Positions 27,217 to 38,857 of a stretch of 59,880 bases of DNA are shown here, piece by piece. A program made the translations under genes and the position numbers. The stretch is from positions 1-59,880 of the forward strand of contig DASXMR010000135.1 of the NCBI GenBank assembly GCA_036495525.1, written 5' to 3'. A model generated the notes under the pieces. It had not been told where the DNA came from and made no database searches. It saw only the letters and a program-made list of their open reading frames with translations. Position 1 is the stretch's first letter. Every line of letters starts with the position of its first letter. The DNA is from DASXMR01 sp036495525. GTDB lineage: Bacteria; Actinomycetota; Actinomycetes; Streptosporangiales; Streptosporangiaceae.

Positions 27217-28224
27217 GTGACGACCGGTCAGCCGGACATGCTCCCAGCGGACCTGGCCGGCGCCGGCGCGGCCCGCCCGCTGAGCCGCAAGGTGGTCGCG
27301 CTCGGCGGCGGGCACGGCCTGTACGCCTCGCTGTCCGCGCTGCGCCGGGTGACCCGCCAGCTGACCGCCATCGTGACGGTGGCCGACGACGGCGGGTCGA
27401 GCGGGCGGCTGCGCCGCCAGTTCGGCGTGCTGCCGCCCGGTGACCTGCGGATGGCACTCGCGGCGCTGTGCGGCGACGATGCCTGGGGGAACACCTGGAG
27501 CCAGGTCGTCCAGCATCGCTTCACCGGCGACCAGGAGCTGGGCGGGCACGCGGTCGGCAACCTGCTGATCGTGGCGCTGTGGGAGCTGCTCGGTGACACC
27601 GTGCAGGGCCTGGACTGGGTCGGCCGGCTGCTCGGCGCGCACGGCCGGGTGCTGCCGATGTCCGCGGTGCCGCTCGACCTCGTCGCCCAGGTAGAGGGCG
27701 CCGACCCTGCGTTCCCCGACGAGCTGAGCACGGTCAGCGGCCAGGTAGCGTGCGCGACCACCACCGGGCGAGTGCGGTCGGTGTCGCTGGTTCCCGCGGA
27801 CCCGCCCGCCCGCCAGGAGGCGGTGACCGCGGTCAGCTCAGCTGACTGGGTCGTGCTCGGGCCCGGCTCGTGGTTCACCAGCGTGCTGCCGCACCTGCTG
27901 GTGCCGCAATTGGCCAGCGCGCTGCTCGCGACGCCAGCGCGCCGCCTAGTGGCACTGAACCTGGCTCCGCAGCCGGGCGAGACCGACGGCTTCTCGCCGC
28001 ACGCCCACCTGGAAGTGCTCGCTGAGCACGCACCTGAGCTGACGATCGACGTGGTGCTGGCCGACCGCGGCGCGGCGGCGGGCACCACGGCGGAGCTCGA
28101 GAAGGCCGCCACGTTGCTTGGCGGCCGGCTCGTGCTGGCGGATCTCGCCATGGCGGACGGCTCGCCCCGCCACGACCCGCGCCGGCTTGCCGGCGCATTC
28201 GCGCAGATATTCGAGGGGGAGTGA
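27217..28224 (+). CDS. yvcK: YvcK/CofD-like gluconeogenesis factor
   Basis: The 335-aa protein has VVALGGGHGLYASLSALRRV, then VTVADDGGSSGRLRRQFGVL and PPGDLRMALAAL, the YvcK nucleotide-sugar-binding signatures. VGNLLIVALWELLGD and VLGPGSWFTSVLPHLLVP follow. YvcK/CuvA proteins bind UDP-sugars and adjust carbon flow and cell-wall synthesis. GTG 27217 starts three bases after rapZ, and its end overlaps a possible whiA start, so the set is one transcript. The 2-phospho-L-lactate transferase CofD is related, but the gene context fixes the assignment. Confidence 0.92.
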   Translation: MTTGQPDMLPADLAGAGAARPLSRKVVALGGGHGLYASLSALRRVTRQLTAIVTVADDGGSSGRLRRQFGVLPPGDLRMALAALCGDDAWGNTWSQVVQHRFTGDQELGGHAVGNLLIVALWELLGDTVQGLDWVGRLLGAHGRVLPMSAVPLDLVAQVEGADPAFPDELSTVSGQVACATTTGRVRSVSLVPADPPARQEAVTAVSSADWVVLGPGSWFTSVLPHLLVPQLASALLATPARRLVALNLAPQPGETDGFSPHAHLEVLAEHAPELTIDVVLADRGAAAGTTAELEKAATLLGGRLVLADLAMADGSPRHDPRRLAGAFAQIFEGE

Positions 28225-28229
28225 CGCCC

Positions 28230-29210
28230 ATGGCGCTGACCAGCCTGGTGAAGGACGAGCTCAGCCGCGTGACCGTGCTGAAGCCGTGCTGCAGGAAGGC
28301 TGAGGTCTCCACCATGCTGCGGTTCGCCGGCGGGCTGCACCTGGCCGCCGGCCACATCGTGGTCGAGGCGGAGCTCGACACCGGCGCGGCGGCGCGCCGG
28401 CTGCGCAAGGACATCGCCGAGGTGTTCGGCCATTCCTCCGAGATGGCCGTGCTCGCCCCTGGCGGACTGCGCAAGGGCAACAGGTACGTCGTCCGGGTGA
28501 CCAGGGACGGGGAGAGCCTGGCCAGGCAGACCGGGCTGGTCGACGCCCACGGCCGGCCGGTGCGCGGCCTGCCGCGGCAGGTCGTGGCCGGCACCACTTG
28601 CGACTGCGAGGCGGCCTGGCGCGGCGCGTTCCTCGCCCACGGCAGCCTGACCGAGCCCGGCCGGTCGATGTCCCTGGAGCTGACCTGTCCCGGCCCCGAG
28701 GTCGCGCTCGCGATGGTCGGCGCGGCGCGGCGGCTGAAGATCCACGCGAAGGCGCGCGACGTGCGCGAGGTGGACCGGGTCGTGGTCAGGGACGGGGACG
28801 CGATCAGCGCGCTGCTCACCCGGCTCGGCGCGCACGACAGCGTGCTCGCCTGGGAGGACCGCCGGATGCGGCGCGAGGTCAGGGCGACCGCGAACCGGCT
28901 GGCGAACTTCGACGACGCGAACCTGCGGCGCAGCGCCAGGGCGGCGGTCGCGGCCGGCGCCAGGGTCGAGCGAGCGCTGGAGATCCTCGGCACGGACGCG
29001 CCGCAGCACCTGATCGTGGCCGGCCAGCTGCGGATTAAGCACCGCCAGGCCAGCCTGGAAGAGCTCGGCCAGCTCGCCGAGCCGGCCCTCACCAAGGACG
29101 CGATCGCTGGCCGGATCAGGCGGCTGCTCGCCCTCGCCGACCGGCGGGCCGTCGAGCTGGGCGTGCCCAGCACCGAGGCGCACCTCACCCCGGACATGCT
29201 GGTCCCTTAG
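28230..29210 (+). CDS. whiA: WhiA sporulation/cell-division regulator
   Basis: The 326-aa protein starts MALTSLVKDELSRVTVLKPC with CRKAEVSTMLRFAGGLHL, the canonical WhiA N-terminus, so ATG 28230 is preferred to GTG 28221. GAGGGGGAG lies seven bases upstream of this ATG. Residues 10-200 form a degenerate LAGLIDADG homing-endonuclease fold that lost catalysis, and about 240-320 a helix-turn-helix domain (ASLEELGQLAEPALTKDAIA). In Streptomyces WhiA works with WhiB to activate division genes. A WhiB-family gene lies 10 kb away. Confidence 0.95.
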   Translation: MALTSLVKDELSRVTVLKPCCRKAEVSTMLRFAGGLHLAAGHIVVEAELDTGAAARRLRKDIAEVFGHSSEMAVLAPGGLRKGNRYVVRVTRDGESLARQTGLVDAHGRPVRGLPRQVVAGTTCDCEAAWRGAFLAHGSLTEPGRSMSLELTCPGPEVALAMVGAARRLKIHAKARDVREVDRVVVRDGDAISALLTRLGAHDSVLAWEDRRMRREVRATANRLANFDDANLRRSARAAVAAGARVERALEILGTDAPQHLIVAGQLRIKHRQASLEELGQLAEPALTKDAIAGRIRRLLALADRRAVELGVPSTEAHLTPDMLVP

Positions 29211-29267
29211 CCGTCCCGAAATTCATGCGCTGACCTGCGGTGCAGGCCAGCGCCGCCGGCTGGCGTG

Positions 29268-29273
29268 TAGGGT
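29268..29273 (+). promoter_or_regulatory. Candidate -10 element for gap operon
   Basis: GTGTAGGGT contains TAGGGT at 29268-29273 with an upstream TG, resembling an extended -10. No clear -35 is visible. The start would be about 95 bases before the gap GTG. Confidence 0.3.
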
Positions 29274-29373
29274 CAAAGACGGCCTGGATATTCCGGTCGC
29301 GCGGGGCGTCGCCGGGCCGGCCAGGGCGCGGGGCCTGGCAGATCAGGCCCCGACGAGGAGGAGGAACGCTGCA

Positions 29374-30396
29374 GTGACAGTCCGGGTGGGGATCAACGGG
29401 TTCGGCCGGATCGGGCGGAACTTCTGGCGCGCCGTGAATGCCGGCGCCGGCTCGGGAGCCTTCGAGATCGTCGCGGCCAATGACCTGGGCGACGTGGCCA
29501 CATTCGCGCACCTGCTCAAGTACGACACCCTGCTGGGCACGCTCGGCATGGACGTGTCGGCCGACGGCGACGAGATCCACGCCGGCCCGCACACGATCAG
29601 GATTCTGGCCGAGCGTGATCCGGCCAGCCTGCCGTGGCGCGAGCTCGGCGTGGACGTCGTGGTCGAGTCGACCGGGCGGTTCACCAAGGCGGCCGACGCG
29701 CGCAAGCACATCGAGGCCGGCGCCAGCAAGGTGATCATCTCCGCGCCCGCCACGGACGAGGACGTCACGATCGTGATGGGCGTCAACGACGACAGCTACG
29801 ACCCGGACCGGCATGTGATCATCTCCAACGCGTCCTGCACTACCAACTGCGTCGCGCCGCTGGCCAAGGTGCTCCAGGACAGCTTCGGCATCGTCCGGGG
29901 GCTGATGACCACGGTGCACGCCTACACCGGCGACCAGGTACTGCAGGACTCCCTGCACAAGGACCTGCGCCGGGCCCGGGCGGCCGCGCAGAACATCATT
30001 CCCACCACGACCGGCGCGGCCAAGGCGACCGCGCTGGTGCTGCCCGAGCTCAAGGGCCGGATGGACGGCCTCTCGCTGCGGGTTCCGGTGATGGACGGCT
30101 CGGTGACCGACCTGGTGGCGCAGCTCGACCGCGAGGTTAGCAAGGACGAGGTCAACGCCGCTTACCGGGCGGCCGCAGACGGCCAGCTGAAGGGCTACCT
30201 GCACTACACCAGCGACCCGATCGTGTCCTCAGACATCGTCGGCACGACGTACTCGTGCATCTTCGACTCGCTGCTCACGATGGCGGCCGGCGACCAGGTC
30301 AAGGTCATCGGCTGGTATGACAACGAGTGGGGTTACTCCAACCGGCTCGCCGACCTCACCGCCCTGGTCTGCTCGAGACTTCCCGGCCCGGCGTAG
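29374..30396 (+). CDS. gap: Glyceraldehyde-3-phosphate dehydrogenase, type I
   Basis: At 340 aa it has the NAD site VRVGINGFGRIGRNFWRAV, the catalytic ASCTTNCVAPLAKVL with its nucleophilic Cys, TVHAYTGDQ, and the C-terminal GWYDNEWGYSNRLADL. It interconverts glyceraldehyde-3-phosphate and 1,3-bisphosphoglycerate. That product is also the substrate of FkbH enzymes such as the one at 7.4 kb. The GTG start follows GAGGAGGAGG. First gene of the gap-pgk-tpiA-secG cluster. Confidence 0.97.
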   Translation: MTVRVGINGFGRIGRNFWRAVNAGAGSGAFEIVAANDLGDVATFAHLLKYDTLLGTLGMDVSADGDEIHAGPHTIRILAERDPASLPWRELGVDVVVESTGRFTKAADARKHIEAGASKVIISAPATDEDVTIVMGVNDDSYDPDRHVIISNASCTTNCVAPLAKVLQDSFGIVRGLMTTVHAYTGDQVLQDSLHKDLRRARAAAQNIIPTTTGAAKATALVLPELKGRMDGLSLRVPVMDGSVTDLVAQLDREVSKDEVNAAYRAAADGQLKGYLHYTSDPIVSSDIVGTTYSCIFDSLLTMAAGDQVKVIGWYDNEWGYSNRLADLTALVCSRLPGPA

Positions 30397-30408
30397 GGCC
30401 CGCGGGGC

Positions 30409-31617
30409 ATGCGCGGAATTGACGAGCTGGCGGTGGCCGGCCAGGCTGTGCTGCTGCGCGCCGACCTGAACGTTCCGCTCGCCGGCAGCTCCATCACCGA
30501 CGACGGCCGGATCAGGGCGAGCCTGCCGACCATAACCAGCCTGACCAGCCGCGGTGCCCGTGTCGTCGTCTGCGCGCACCTGGGCCGGCCGCAGGGCAGC
30601 GACTATGCCGAGCGCGCGGCCGGCGGCCCGTCCATGGCACCCGTCGCGGCCCGGCTGGCTGAGCTGCTTGGCCGGCCGGTCAGCATGGCCGCCGACGTGG
30701 CTGGGGACTCAGCCGCCGCGACCGTGGCCAGCCTGCGCGACGGGCAGCTAGCGCTGCTGGAGAACGTGCGCTTCGAGCCGGCCGAGACCAGCAAGGACGA
30801 CGCCGAGCGCGGTCAGCTCGGCGCGCGGCTGGCGCGGCTGGCTCAGCTGTACGTCGGCGACGGGTTCGGCGCGCTGCACCGCAAGCACGCCAGCGTCTAT
30901 GACCTGCCCGCGCTGCTGCCACACGCGGCTGGCCAGCTGGTGCTGGCCGAGACCGCGGTGCTGCGCAAGCTGACCGGGGACCCGGCCCGGCCGTATGTCG
31001 TGGTGCTGGGCGGGGCCAAGCCGTCGGACAAGCTCGGCGTCATCGGCAGCCTGCTTGGCAAGGCCGACCGGCTGATCATCGGCGGTGGCATGTCGTACAC
31101 CTTCCTCGCGGCGCAGGGCCACCAGACCGGCCGTTCGCTGCTGGAGCCGGACATGATCCCGCAGGTGGCCGGCATACTGGCCGATGCCGCCCGGCACGGC
31201 GTCGAGGTCGTGCTGCCGGTCGACCTGGTCGGCGCGACCGGCTTCGCGGCCGACGCAGAGCATGCCGTGTACCTGGCGGCTGACTTCCCGGCCGACCGGG
31301 AGAGCCTGGACATGGGCCCGGCCACCAGGGCGCTGTTCGCGGCCAAGCTGGCCGACGCTCGCACGGTGTTCTGGAACGGGCCGGTCGGGGTGTTCGAATT
31401 CCCCGCCTTCGCGGCGGGCACCAGGGCGGTGGCCGAGGCGATCAGCCACGTAGCCGGGCTGACCGTGGTGGGCGGCGGCGACTCGGCGGCAGCGGTACGG
31501 CTGCTTGGCTTTCCGGACAGCGCCTTCAGCCACATCTCCACCGGCGGCGGGGCCAGCCTTGAGTATCTCGAGGCCGGGCGGCTGCCTGGCCTCGACGCGC
31601 TTGAGGACCGCGGATGA
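30409..31617 (+). CDS. pgk: Phosphoglycerate kinase
   Basis: The 402-aa protein has RADLNVPLAG, HLGRPQGSD, VLGGAKPSDKLGV, GGGMSYTFLAAQG, and the nucleotide loop VVGGGDSAAAVRLLG. It transfers phosphate from 1,3-bisphosphoglycerate to ADP. The start is 12 bases after gap and the end overlaps tpiA by four bases, so expression is coupled. Confidence 0.96.
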   Translation: MRGIDELAVAGQAVLLRADLNVPLAGSSITDDGRIRASLPTITSLTSRGARVVVCAHLGRPQGSDYAERAAGGPSMAPVAARLAELLGRPVSMAADVAGDSAAATVASLRDGQLALLENVRFEPAETSKDDAERGQLGARLARLAQLYVGDGFGALHRKHASVYDLPALLPHAAGQLVLAETAVLRKLTGDPARPYVVVLGGAKPSDKLGVIGSLLGKADRLIIGGGMSYTFLAAQGHQTGRSLLEPDMIPQVAGILADAARHGVEVVLPVDLVGATGFAADAEHAVYLAADFPADRESLDMGPATRALFAAKLADARTVFWNGPVGVFEFPAFAAGTRAVAEAISHVAGLTVVGGGDSAAAVRLLGFPDSAFSHISTGGGASLEYLEAGRLPGLDALEDRG

Positions 31618-32411
31618 GCCAGCGTGGCGGCCGCAAGCCGCTGGTGGCCGGCAACTGGAAGATGCACAAGAACCACCTCGAGGCGCTCGCCCTGGTGCAG
31701 AAGCTGGCCTTCACCTTCACCGGCAAGGACTACGACGCGACCGACGTGGCGGTGCTGCCGCCGTTCACCGCCCTGCGCAGCGTGCAGACGCTGGTCGCCG
31801 GTGACAAGCTGCGGATCGGCTATGGCGCCCAGGACATCTCCGCGCACGACGACGGTGCTTACACCGGCGAGGTATCCGGGTCGATGCTGGCGAAGCTCGG
31901 CTGCGGCTACGTGCTGGCTGGTCATTCCGAGCGGCGGCAGTACCACGGCGAGTCAGACGACCTGATCAACGCCAAGGTGCGCGCCGCGCTGCGGGCAGGC
32001 ATCACGCCGGTGCTGTGCATCGGCGAGACGCTGCAGGTGCGCGAGGCGGGGGAGCAGCTCAGCCACTGCACGGCCCAGCTCGACGGGGGCCTGGCCCAGC
32101 TCACCGACACGCAGGTGAAAGGGCTGGTGGTGGCGTATGAGCCGGTGTGGGCGATAGGCACCGGAAAAGTCGCCACGCCGCAGGACGCGCAGCAGGTCTG
32201 CGGCGCCATCCGCGAGCGCATTTCCGCCCATCACGGTAACGAAGCCGGACACGGTGTGCGTATCCTGTATGGCGGGTCAGTGAAGCCCGACAACATGACC
32301 GCGATCATGGCCGAGCCGGATATCGACGGGGCCCTGGTCGGCGGAGCGAGCCTTGATGCGGGCGAGTTCGCCAGGATCTGCCGCTATCATGAGATGATCG
32401 CCAAGGCCTGA
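31614..32411 (+). CDS. tpiA: Triosephosphate isomerase
   Basis: The 265-aa TIM barrel begins LVAGNWKMHKN. GHSERRQYHGESDD holds the electrophilic His, and VAYEPVWAIGTGKVATP holds the catalytic Glu and flexible loop. LYGGSVKPDN closes the phosphate site. The gene is coupled to pgk by an ATGA overlap. Confidence 0.97.
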   Translation: MSQRGGRKPLVAGNWKMHKNHLEALALVQKLAFTFTGKDYDATDVAVLPPFTALRSVQTLVAGDKLRIGYGAQDISAHDDGAYTGEVSGSMLAKLGCGYVLAGHSERRQYHGESDDLINAKVRAALRAGITPVLCIGETLQVREAGEQLSHCTAQLDGGLAQLTDTQVKGLVVAYEPVWAIGTGKVATPQDAQQVCGAIRERISAHHGNEAGHGVRILYGGSVKPDNMTAIMAEPDIDGALVGGASLDAGEFARICRYHEMIAKA

Positions 32412-32440
32412 GCCGTACGCGCGGAGGGACACCACCAGCT

Positions 32441-32671
32441 GTGATTCTCGCCATCTCCATCGTCCTGATCATCGCGAGCATCCTCATGATGGTGCTGGTG
32501 CTGCTGCACAAGGGCAAGGGCGGCGGCCTGTCCGATCTGTTCGGCGGCGGCGTATCCTCGTCGCTGGCTTCATCTTCGGTGGTCGAGCGGAACCTGGACC
32601 GGATTACGATCTTCACCGGCATCCTGTGGTTCGTCTGCATCGTCGCTCTTGGCTTGCTGATTAACCGCTGA
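32441..32671 (+). CDS. secG: Preprotein translocase subunit SecG
   Basis: The 76-aa protein has two hydrophobic helices (about 1-21 and 54-74) joined by a loop containing KGKGGGLSDLFGGG, the typical SecG loop. It assists SecYEG-dependent export. The GTG start at 32441 follows GCGGAGGGAC. Its place after tpiA is standard for actinobacteria. Confidence 0.93.
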   Translation: MILAISIVLIIASILMMVLVLLHKGKGGGLSDLFGGGVSSSLASSSVVERNLDRITIFTGILWFVCIVALGLLINR

Positions 32672-32738
32672 CCCGGCGGGTGACCCGCGGCTCAGCAGTG
32701 CAGGCAGACAGCGCGTCTTTTACGGCGAGGGGTGAGCA

Positions 32739-33074
32739 GTGAGCAGTGGCAATGCCATTCGCGGCAGCCGGGTCGGGGCTGGCCCTATGGGCGAGGCCGA
32801 GCGCGGCGAGGCGGCTCCGCGGGTGCGGGTGTCCTTCTGGTGCGCTAACCGGCACGAGACGGTACCCAGCTTCGCCAGCGACGCGCAGGTGCCGGAGACC
32901 TGGGACTGCCCGCGCTGCGGCTTCCCGGCCGGCCAGGACGAGACCAGTCCGCCAGCCCCGCCGCATGCCGAGCCCTACAAGACCCACCTGGCCTACGTCA
33001 AAGAGCGGCGTAACGACACTGACGGCGCCGCGATCCTCGCCGAGGCCCTGGAGCGGCTGCGCCGCGGCGCCTGA
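32739..33074 (+). CDS. rbpA: RNA polymerase-binding protein RbpA
   Basis: The 111-aa actinobacterial transcription factor stabilises SigA/SigB open complexes. It starts SGNAIRGSRVGAGPMGEAER, the conserved N-terminal region that contacts the polymerase. RVSFWCANRHET and WDCPRCGFPAG form the zinc-binding core. PYKTHLAYVKERRNDTDGAA is the sigma-interacting helix. A GTG start at 32739 follows GAGGGGTGAGC. Confidence 0.95.
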   Translation: MSSGNAIRGSRVGAGPMGEAERGEAAPRVRVSFWCANRHETVPSFASDAQVPETWDCPRCGFPAGQDETSPPAPPHAEPYKTHLAYVKERRNDTDGAAILAEALERLRRGA

Positions 33075-33109
33075 GCCCGTTCCGGCCTGACGCAAGCCGC
33101 TGTGAAGGA

Positions 33110-33135
33110 GACCCGGCCGGTCAGCCGGCCGGGTC
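33110..33135. terminator. Terminator shared by convergent rbpA and the RibD-like gene
   Basis: GACCCGGCCGG (33110-33120) pairs perfectly with CCGGCCGGGTC (33125-33135) across a 4-base loop. The stop codon of the minus-strand gene lies in the loop. Its position between convergent genes supports a bidirectional terminator. Confidence 0.6.
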
Positions 33136-33963
33136 AGCTTCCGCGCGCACGTACCGGCACAGCAGGTGCCCTTCGTCCTCCAGCACGTGCGCAAGGGTGA
33201 GCCCGGACGAGGCGGCCTGGCCTGAGCCAGGCGCTCCTTCCCGTGCCGCGGCGCTCTTCGGCGGCACCGCCAGGATCCGCCCGGCGTCGCCTCCCACGAG
33301 CAGCGGGCTGTAGGTCAGGCAGATCTCGTCGAGCAGCGCCTCGGCGACGACCTGGCCGAGCAGGTGCGGACCCCCCTCGGTCAGGATCCTGGTCAGACCG
33401 CGCGCTGCGAGCGCGCTGATCGCCGCCGCGGCCGTGACGGTGTCCTCGGTCTGCACCACGATCACGTCAGCCGTCTGGCTGGCTTCTTCCCGCCGGGCGG
33501 CAGGCGCGGCTGGGGTGGTCAGGACGATCGTGCGCGCCTTGCCGTCGCCGCCAGCGAGCAGCGGGCTGTGCAGGTCGAGGTCGAGTGCGCCGCTGACGAC
33601 TGCTATCTGCGGCGTCAGGGTCCGGCCGACCCGCAGCTGCGGCCACACCTCGCTGTCCCGCACCGGCTTGTACCGCTCGGTCCTGGCGGTGCCGGCCCCG
33701 ACCAGGATGACGTCAGCCATGCTGCGCAGCACCGAGAACACGGCCCGGTCGGCGGGGCCAGAAAGGCCGCCGGCCCGGCCGCGCAGCCACGCCGCCCCGT
33801 CTGCGCTCGAGACCATGTTCGCGCGCACCCACGGCCGCGTCGCGGCAGCAGGCGGATATGCGTACAGCTCGGCGAGCGCGTCGATCATCTCGGGGGTGAG
33901 CTCTTCGCATCCGGCCGGGGCTATCTCGCGGCCGCCGCCGGCGGCAGGAAGGATCTGGCGCAC
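33121..33963 (-). CDS. RibD C-terminal-like pyrimidine reductase family protein
   Basis: This 280-aa protein has VRANMVSSADGAAWLRG and FSVLRSMADVILVGAGTARTE, then ILTEGGPHLLGQVV, the NADPH-dependent RibD_C/dihydrofolate-reductase-like fold. RibD reduces a ribosylaminopyrimidine in riboflavin synthesis. The deaminase half is absent and no other rib gene is near, so it may instead act on a related pterin or pyrimidine. GTG 33963 is the first start. It follows glgX on the same strand after 31 bp. Confidence 0.82.
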   Translation of the reverse strand: MRQILPAAGGGREIAPAGCEELTPEMIDALAELYAYPPAAATRPWVRANMVSSADGAAWLRGRAGGLSGPADRAVFSVLRSMADVILVGAGTARTERYKPVRDSEVWPQLRVGRTLTPQIAVVSGALDLDLHSPLLAGGDGKARTIVLTTPAAPAARREEASQTADVIVVQTEDTVTAAAAISALAARGLTRILTEGGPHLLGQVVAEALLDEICLTYSPLLVGGDAGRILAVPPKSAAAREGAPGSGQAASSGLTLAHVLEDEGHLLCRYVRAEADPAG

Positions 33964-33994
33964 GGACGCCAGTCAACCAGACGGCGGCCGGCCG

Positions 33995-36180
<2,186 letters not shown>

Positions 36181-36181
<1 letters not shown>

Positions 36182-37923
36182 CAGCCGGCCGCCCTGCCGG
36201 GCAGGCTGGCCGTGGCCCTGGCCAGGATCGCGGTGAGGTCGAGACCGGCAGGCAGCGTGCCGAACGGCCCGCCGGGCCCGGCAGGCCCGCCGGGCCCGGC
36301 AGGCCCGCCGGCCGCGGCCAGCCGGGACGCGCAGAACGCGTCGCTGATGGCGGCCGGCGCATGCCGCACCAGCAGCGCTGCCTGCAGTACGAGGGTGATC
36401 AGCCCAGCCAGCCGCCGCGCGCCGTACTGCGCCTGCCTGGCCTGCTCGCCGCCCGCCGCGGCGAGGCCGGCCGACTCGCGCAGCGCCGAGCGCAGCGCCC
36501 CGGCGGCCCCGGCCAGCGCCGCTGCGGCCGGTGCCGCGCGGTCCTCCTCCGCCAGCGCAACCTCGGCCAGCAGTGCGTCACCCGACTCCGGCGAGCGGGC
36601 CAGCGCGCGCAGCACGTCCAGCGCGGTGACGTTGCCTGACCCCTCCCAGACCGAGTTGAGCGGCGCGTCCCGGTACAGTCGCGGCAGCCCGGAGTCCTCC
36701 ACGTAGCCGTTGCCGCCCAGGCACTCCAGCGCCTCGGCGGTCACCACCGGGGTGCGCTTGCATATCCAGTACTTGGCGGCAGGCAGCGCCAGCCGCAGCA
36801 GCGCCGCCTCGGCGGCATCGCCGCGCGCCGCCCGGTCAGCAGCGCCAGCCAGCCGCATCGCCAGCACCGTCGCGGCCTCCGCCTCCAGCGCGAGGTCGGC
36901 GAGCACGCTCATCATGAGCGGCTGCTGATCGAGGTAGCGGCCGAAAGCCAGGCGGAAGGCCGCATGGTGCGCGGCCGCGGCGAACGCCTGGCGGATGGCA
37001 GCGGCGCTGCCAAGCACGCAGTCCAGCCGGGTGGCGCTGACCATCTCGATAATCGTGGCCACCCCCCGGCCGGGCGCGCCGACCGGCCAGGCCACCGCGC
37101 CGGCGTACTCCACCTCGGCGGACGCGTTGGAGCGGTTGCCGAGCTTGTTCTTGAGCCGCTGCAGGTACATCGCGTTGCGGCTGCCGTCCGGCAGCACCCG
37201 CGGCAGCAGGAAGCAGCTCAGCCCCTCGCTGGCCTGCGCGAGCACCAGGAACAGGTCGGACATCGGTGCCGAGCAGAACCATTTGTGCCCGGTCAGCAGG
37301 TAACTGCCGTCGCCAGCCGGCTCGGCGCGGGTGGAGTTCGCGCGCACGTCCGAGCCGCCCTGCTTCTCGGTCATGGCCATGCCGGCCAGCAAGCCGGCCT
37401 TCCCGTCTGGAACTCGCAGGCCAGGGTCGTAGACCGGGCTGGCCAGCAGCGGCTCGAACCGCGCGGCCAGCTCGGGCTGCTGGCGCACGGCCGGCACGCA
37501 GGCGTAGGTCATCGACACCGGGCAGCCGTGGCCGGCTTCTGCCTGGGTCCACGCGTAGAACTTGGCGGCGCGCGCCACGTGCGCGCCCGGCCTGGCGTCG
37601 GCCCACGGGGCGGCGTGCAGGCCATGCGAGACAGCGGTGGTCATCAGCGCGTGCCAGGACGGGTGGAACTCGACCTCGTCGATCCGGCGGCCTGAGGAGT
37701 CGTGGCTGCGCAGCACCGGCGGATGGTCATTGGCGAGCCTGGCGTGCTCGATGGTCTGCTCGGCGCCGGCCAGCTCGCCCAGCTCCCGCAGCTCGGCCTC
37801 GGCCCAGCCGGCGCCCTCCCGCCGGACCGCTTCGAGCAGCGCCTGCTCGCCGGCGGTGTCGTAGCCGGCCAGCGGCGGTACCTGGTTGGTGACCTCGTGC
37901 GTGACGTGCCGCGAAGTCGTCAC
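36181..37923 (-). CDS. Acyl-CoA dehydrogenase, AidB-like subfamily
   Basis: This protein of about 580 aa has HEVTNQVPPLAGYDT at its N-terminus, a hallmark of the AidB/isovaleryl-type long acyl-CoA dehydrogenases. MAMTEKQGGSDVRANST, YLLTGHKWFCSAPMSDLFLV and ALECLGGNGYVEDSGLPRLY follow, forming the FAD pocket. AidB responds to alkylation stress in E. coli; here the role is unproven. The C-terminal end carries a collagen-like Gly-Pro-Ala repeat (AGPGGPAGPGG). I choose GTG 37923 so the gene starts 20 bases after cysH; a longer frame from 37962 would overlap cysH. Confidence 0.85.
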
Positions 37924-37943
37924 CTGCGCCGGGCCGGCCGTGC

Positions 37944-38618
37944 TCAGAGGTGGATGCCGCACTCGGTCTTGGCGGTGCCGGCCCAGCGCCCGCTGCGGGG
38001 GTCGGCTCCCGGCTCGACCCGCAGCGTGCAGGTGGCGCAGCCAATGGACGGGTAGCCGTCATAGACCAGCGGGTTGACCAGCACGCCGTTCTCGGCGATG
38101 TAGTCGTCGACGTCCTGCTGGGTCCACTCGACGATGGGGTTGACCTTGACCATCTGGCGCTTGTCGTCCCACGACACGACCTTGGTGTCGCTGCGCGCGT
38201 CCGATTCCTCGCGCCGCACTCCGGTGAACCAGGCGTCGTAGGGTCCGAGTGCCTGCTGCAGCGGGACCACCTTGCGCAGGTAGCAGCAGAGGTCGGGGTT
38301 GCGGCTGTGCAGCCTCGGGCCCAGCTCGGCGTCCTGCTCGGCGACCGTCCTGGCCGGAGTCACGTTGACCACGTTGACCGGGTAGACCGCCGACACCGCG
38401 TCCCTGGTGCCGATCGTCTCGGCGAAGTGGTAACCGGTGTCGAGGAACAGCACGTCGATGCCCGGCTTGAGCTTGGATACCAGGTGCACGACAACGGCGT
38501 CGGTCATCGAGGAGGTGATGCAGATCCGATTGCCGAAGGTCTCCGCTGCCCAGGTGACCACTTCGTCAGCCGGCGCTCCGGCCAGGCTCTCCGCCGCATC
38601 AGCGGCCAGCCTCTCCAT
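37944..38618 (-). CDS. cysH: Phosphoadenylyl-/adenylyl-sulfate reductase
   Basis: The 224-aa protein reduces activated sulfate to sulfite. ATG 38618 with GGAGGAG upstream is chosen over a longer start. It has ITSSMTDAVVVHLVSKLKPG, FLDTGYHFAETIGTRD, and NPDLCCYLRKVVPL plus GCATCTLRVEPG. The CC and CxxC pairs are typical of the 4Fe-4S assimilatory APS reductase subtype, and KTECGIHL holds the catalytic C-terminal Cys. The pattern therefore suggests APS rather than PAPS as substrate. No sulfite reductase or sulfate adenylyltransferase gene is adjacent. Confidence 0.92.
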   Translation of the reverse strand: MERLAADAAESLAGAPADEVVTWAAETFGNRICITSSMTDAVVVHLVSKLKPGIDVLFLDTGYHFAETIGTRDAVSAVYPVNVVNVTPARTVAEQDAELGPRLHSRNPDLCCYLRKVVPLQQALGPYDAWFTGVRREESDARSDTKVVSWDDKRQMVKVNPIVEWTQQDVDDYIAENGVLVNPLVYDGYPSIGCATCTLRVEPGADPRSGRWAGTAKTECGIHL

Positions 38619-38692
38619 CCGCGTGGTCTCCTCCGTCCGGTCGGCCCCCGCTGCCGGCGATCCGTCCCTGGCGCTGGGCACGCCACCGGGGC

Positions 38693-38857
38693 TCAAGCCC
38701 GCACTCCGGCTACGGCACAGGCTAGCGCTCTGGCCGCCGGCTGGCACGTGCTACGCCGGCTGGCTCGCTGCCCGGATGGCCTGGCGAGACTCACCTTGTC
38801 ACAGTACGGGGTGAAAGACGGCACAGCATGCTCTGTCGTGAAAGTCAGGAGTGTCAT
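38693..38857 (-). CDS. Small cysteine-containing frame upstream of cysH (possible leader peptide)
   Basis: ATG 38857 is preceded by GGAGG with 7-base spacing on the minus strand. The frame encodes 54 residues (MTLLTFTTEHAVPSFTP..., Cys at 19, 38 and 47) and stops 74 bases before the cysH ATG. The first half is not the low-complexity Arg/Pro type seen in shadow frames. Cysteine-responsive leader ORFs upstream of sulfur genes are known in actinobacteria, which makes a regulatory role plausible. No homologue is recognised, so this is tentative. Confidence 0.35.
   Translation of the reverse strand: MTLLTFTTEHAVPSFTPYCDKVSLARPSGQRASRRSTCQPAARALACAVAGVRA

Noticed and set aside
36256..36312. Repeated CCGGGCCCGGCAGGCCCGCC unit, possible palindromic repeat element
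   Set aside because: It encodes the collagen-like Gly-Pro-Ala end of the acyl-CoA dehydrogenase, so coding repetition explains it.
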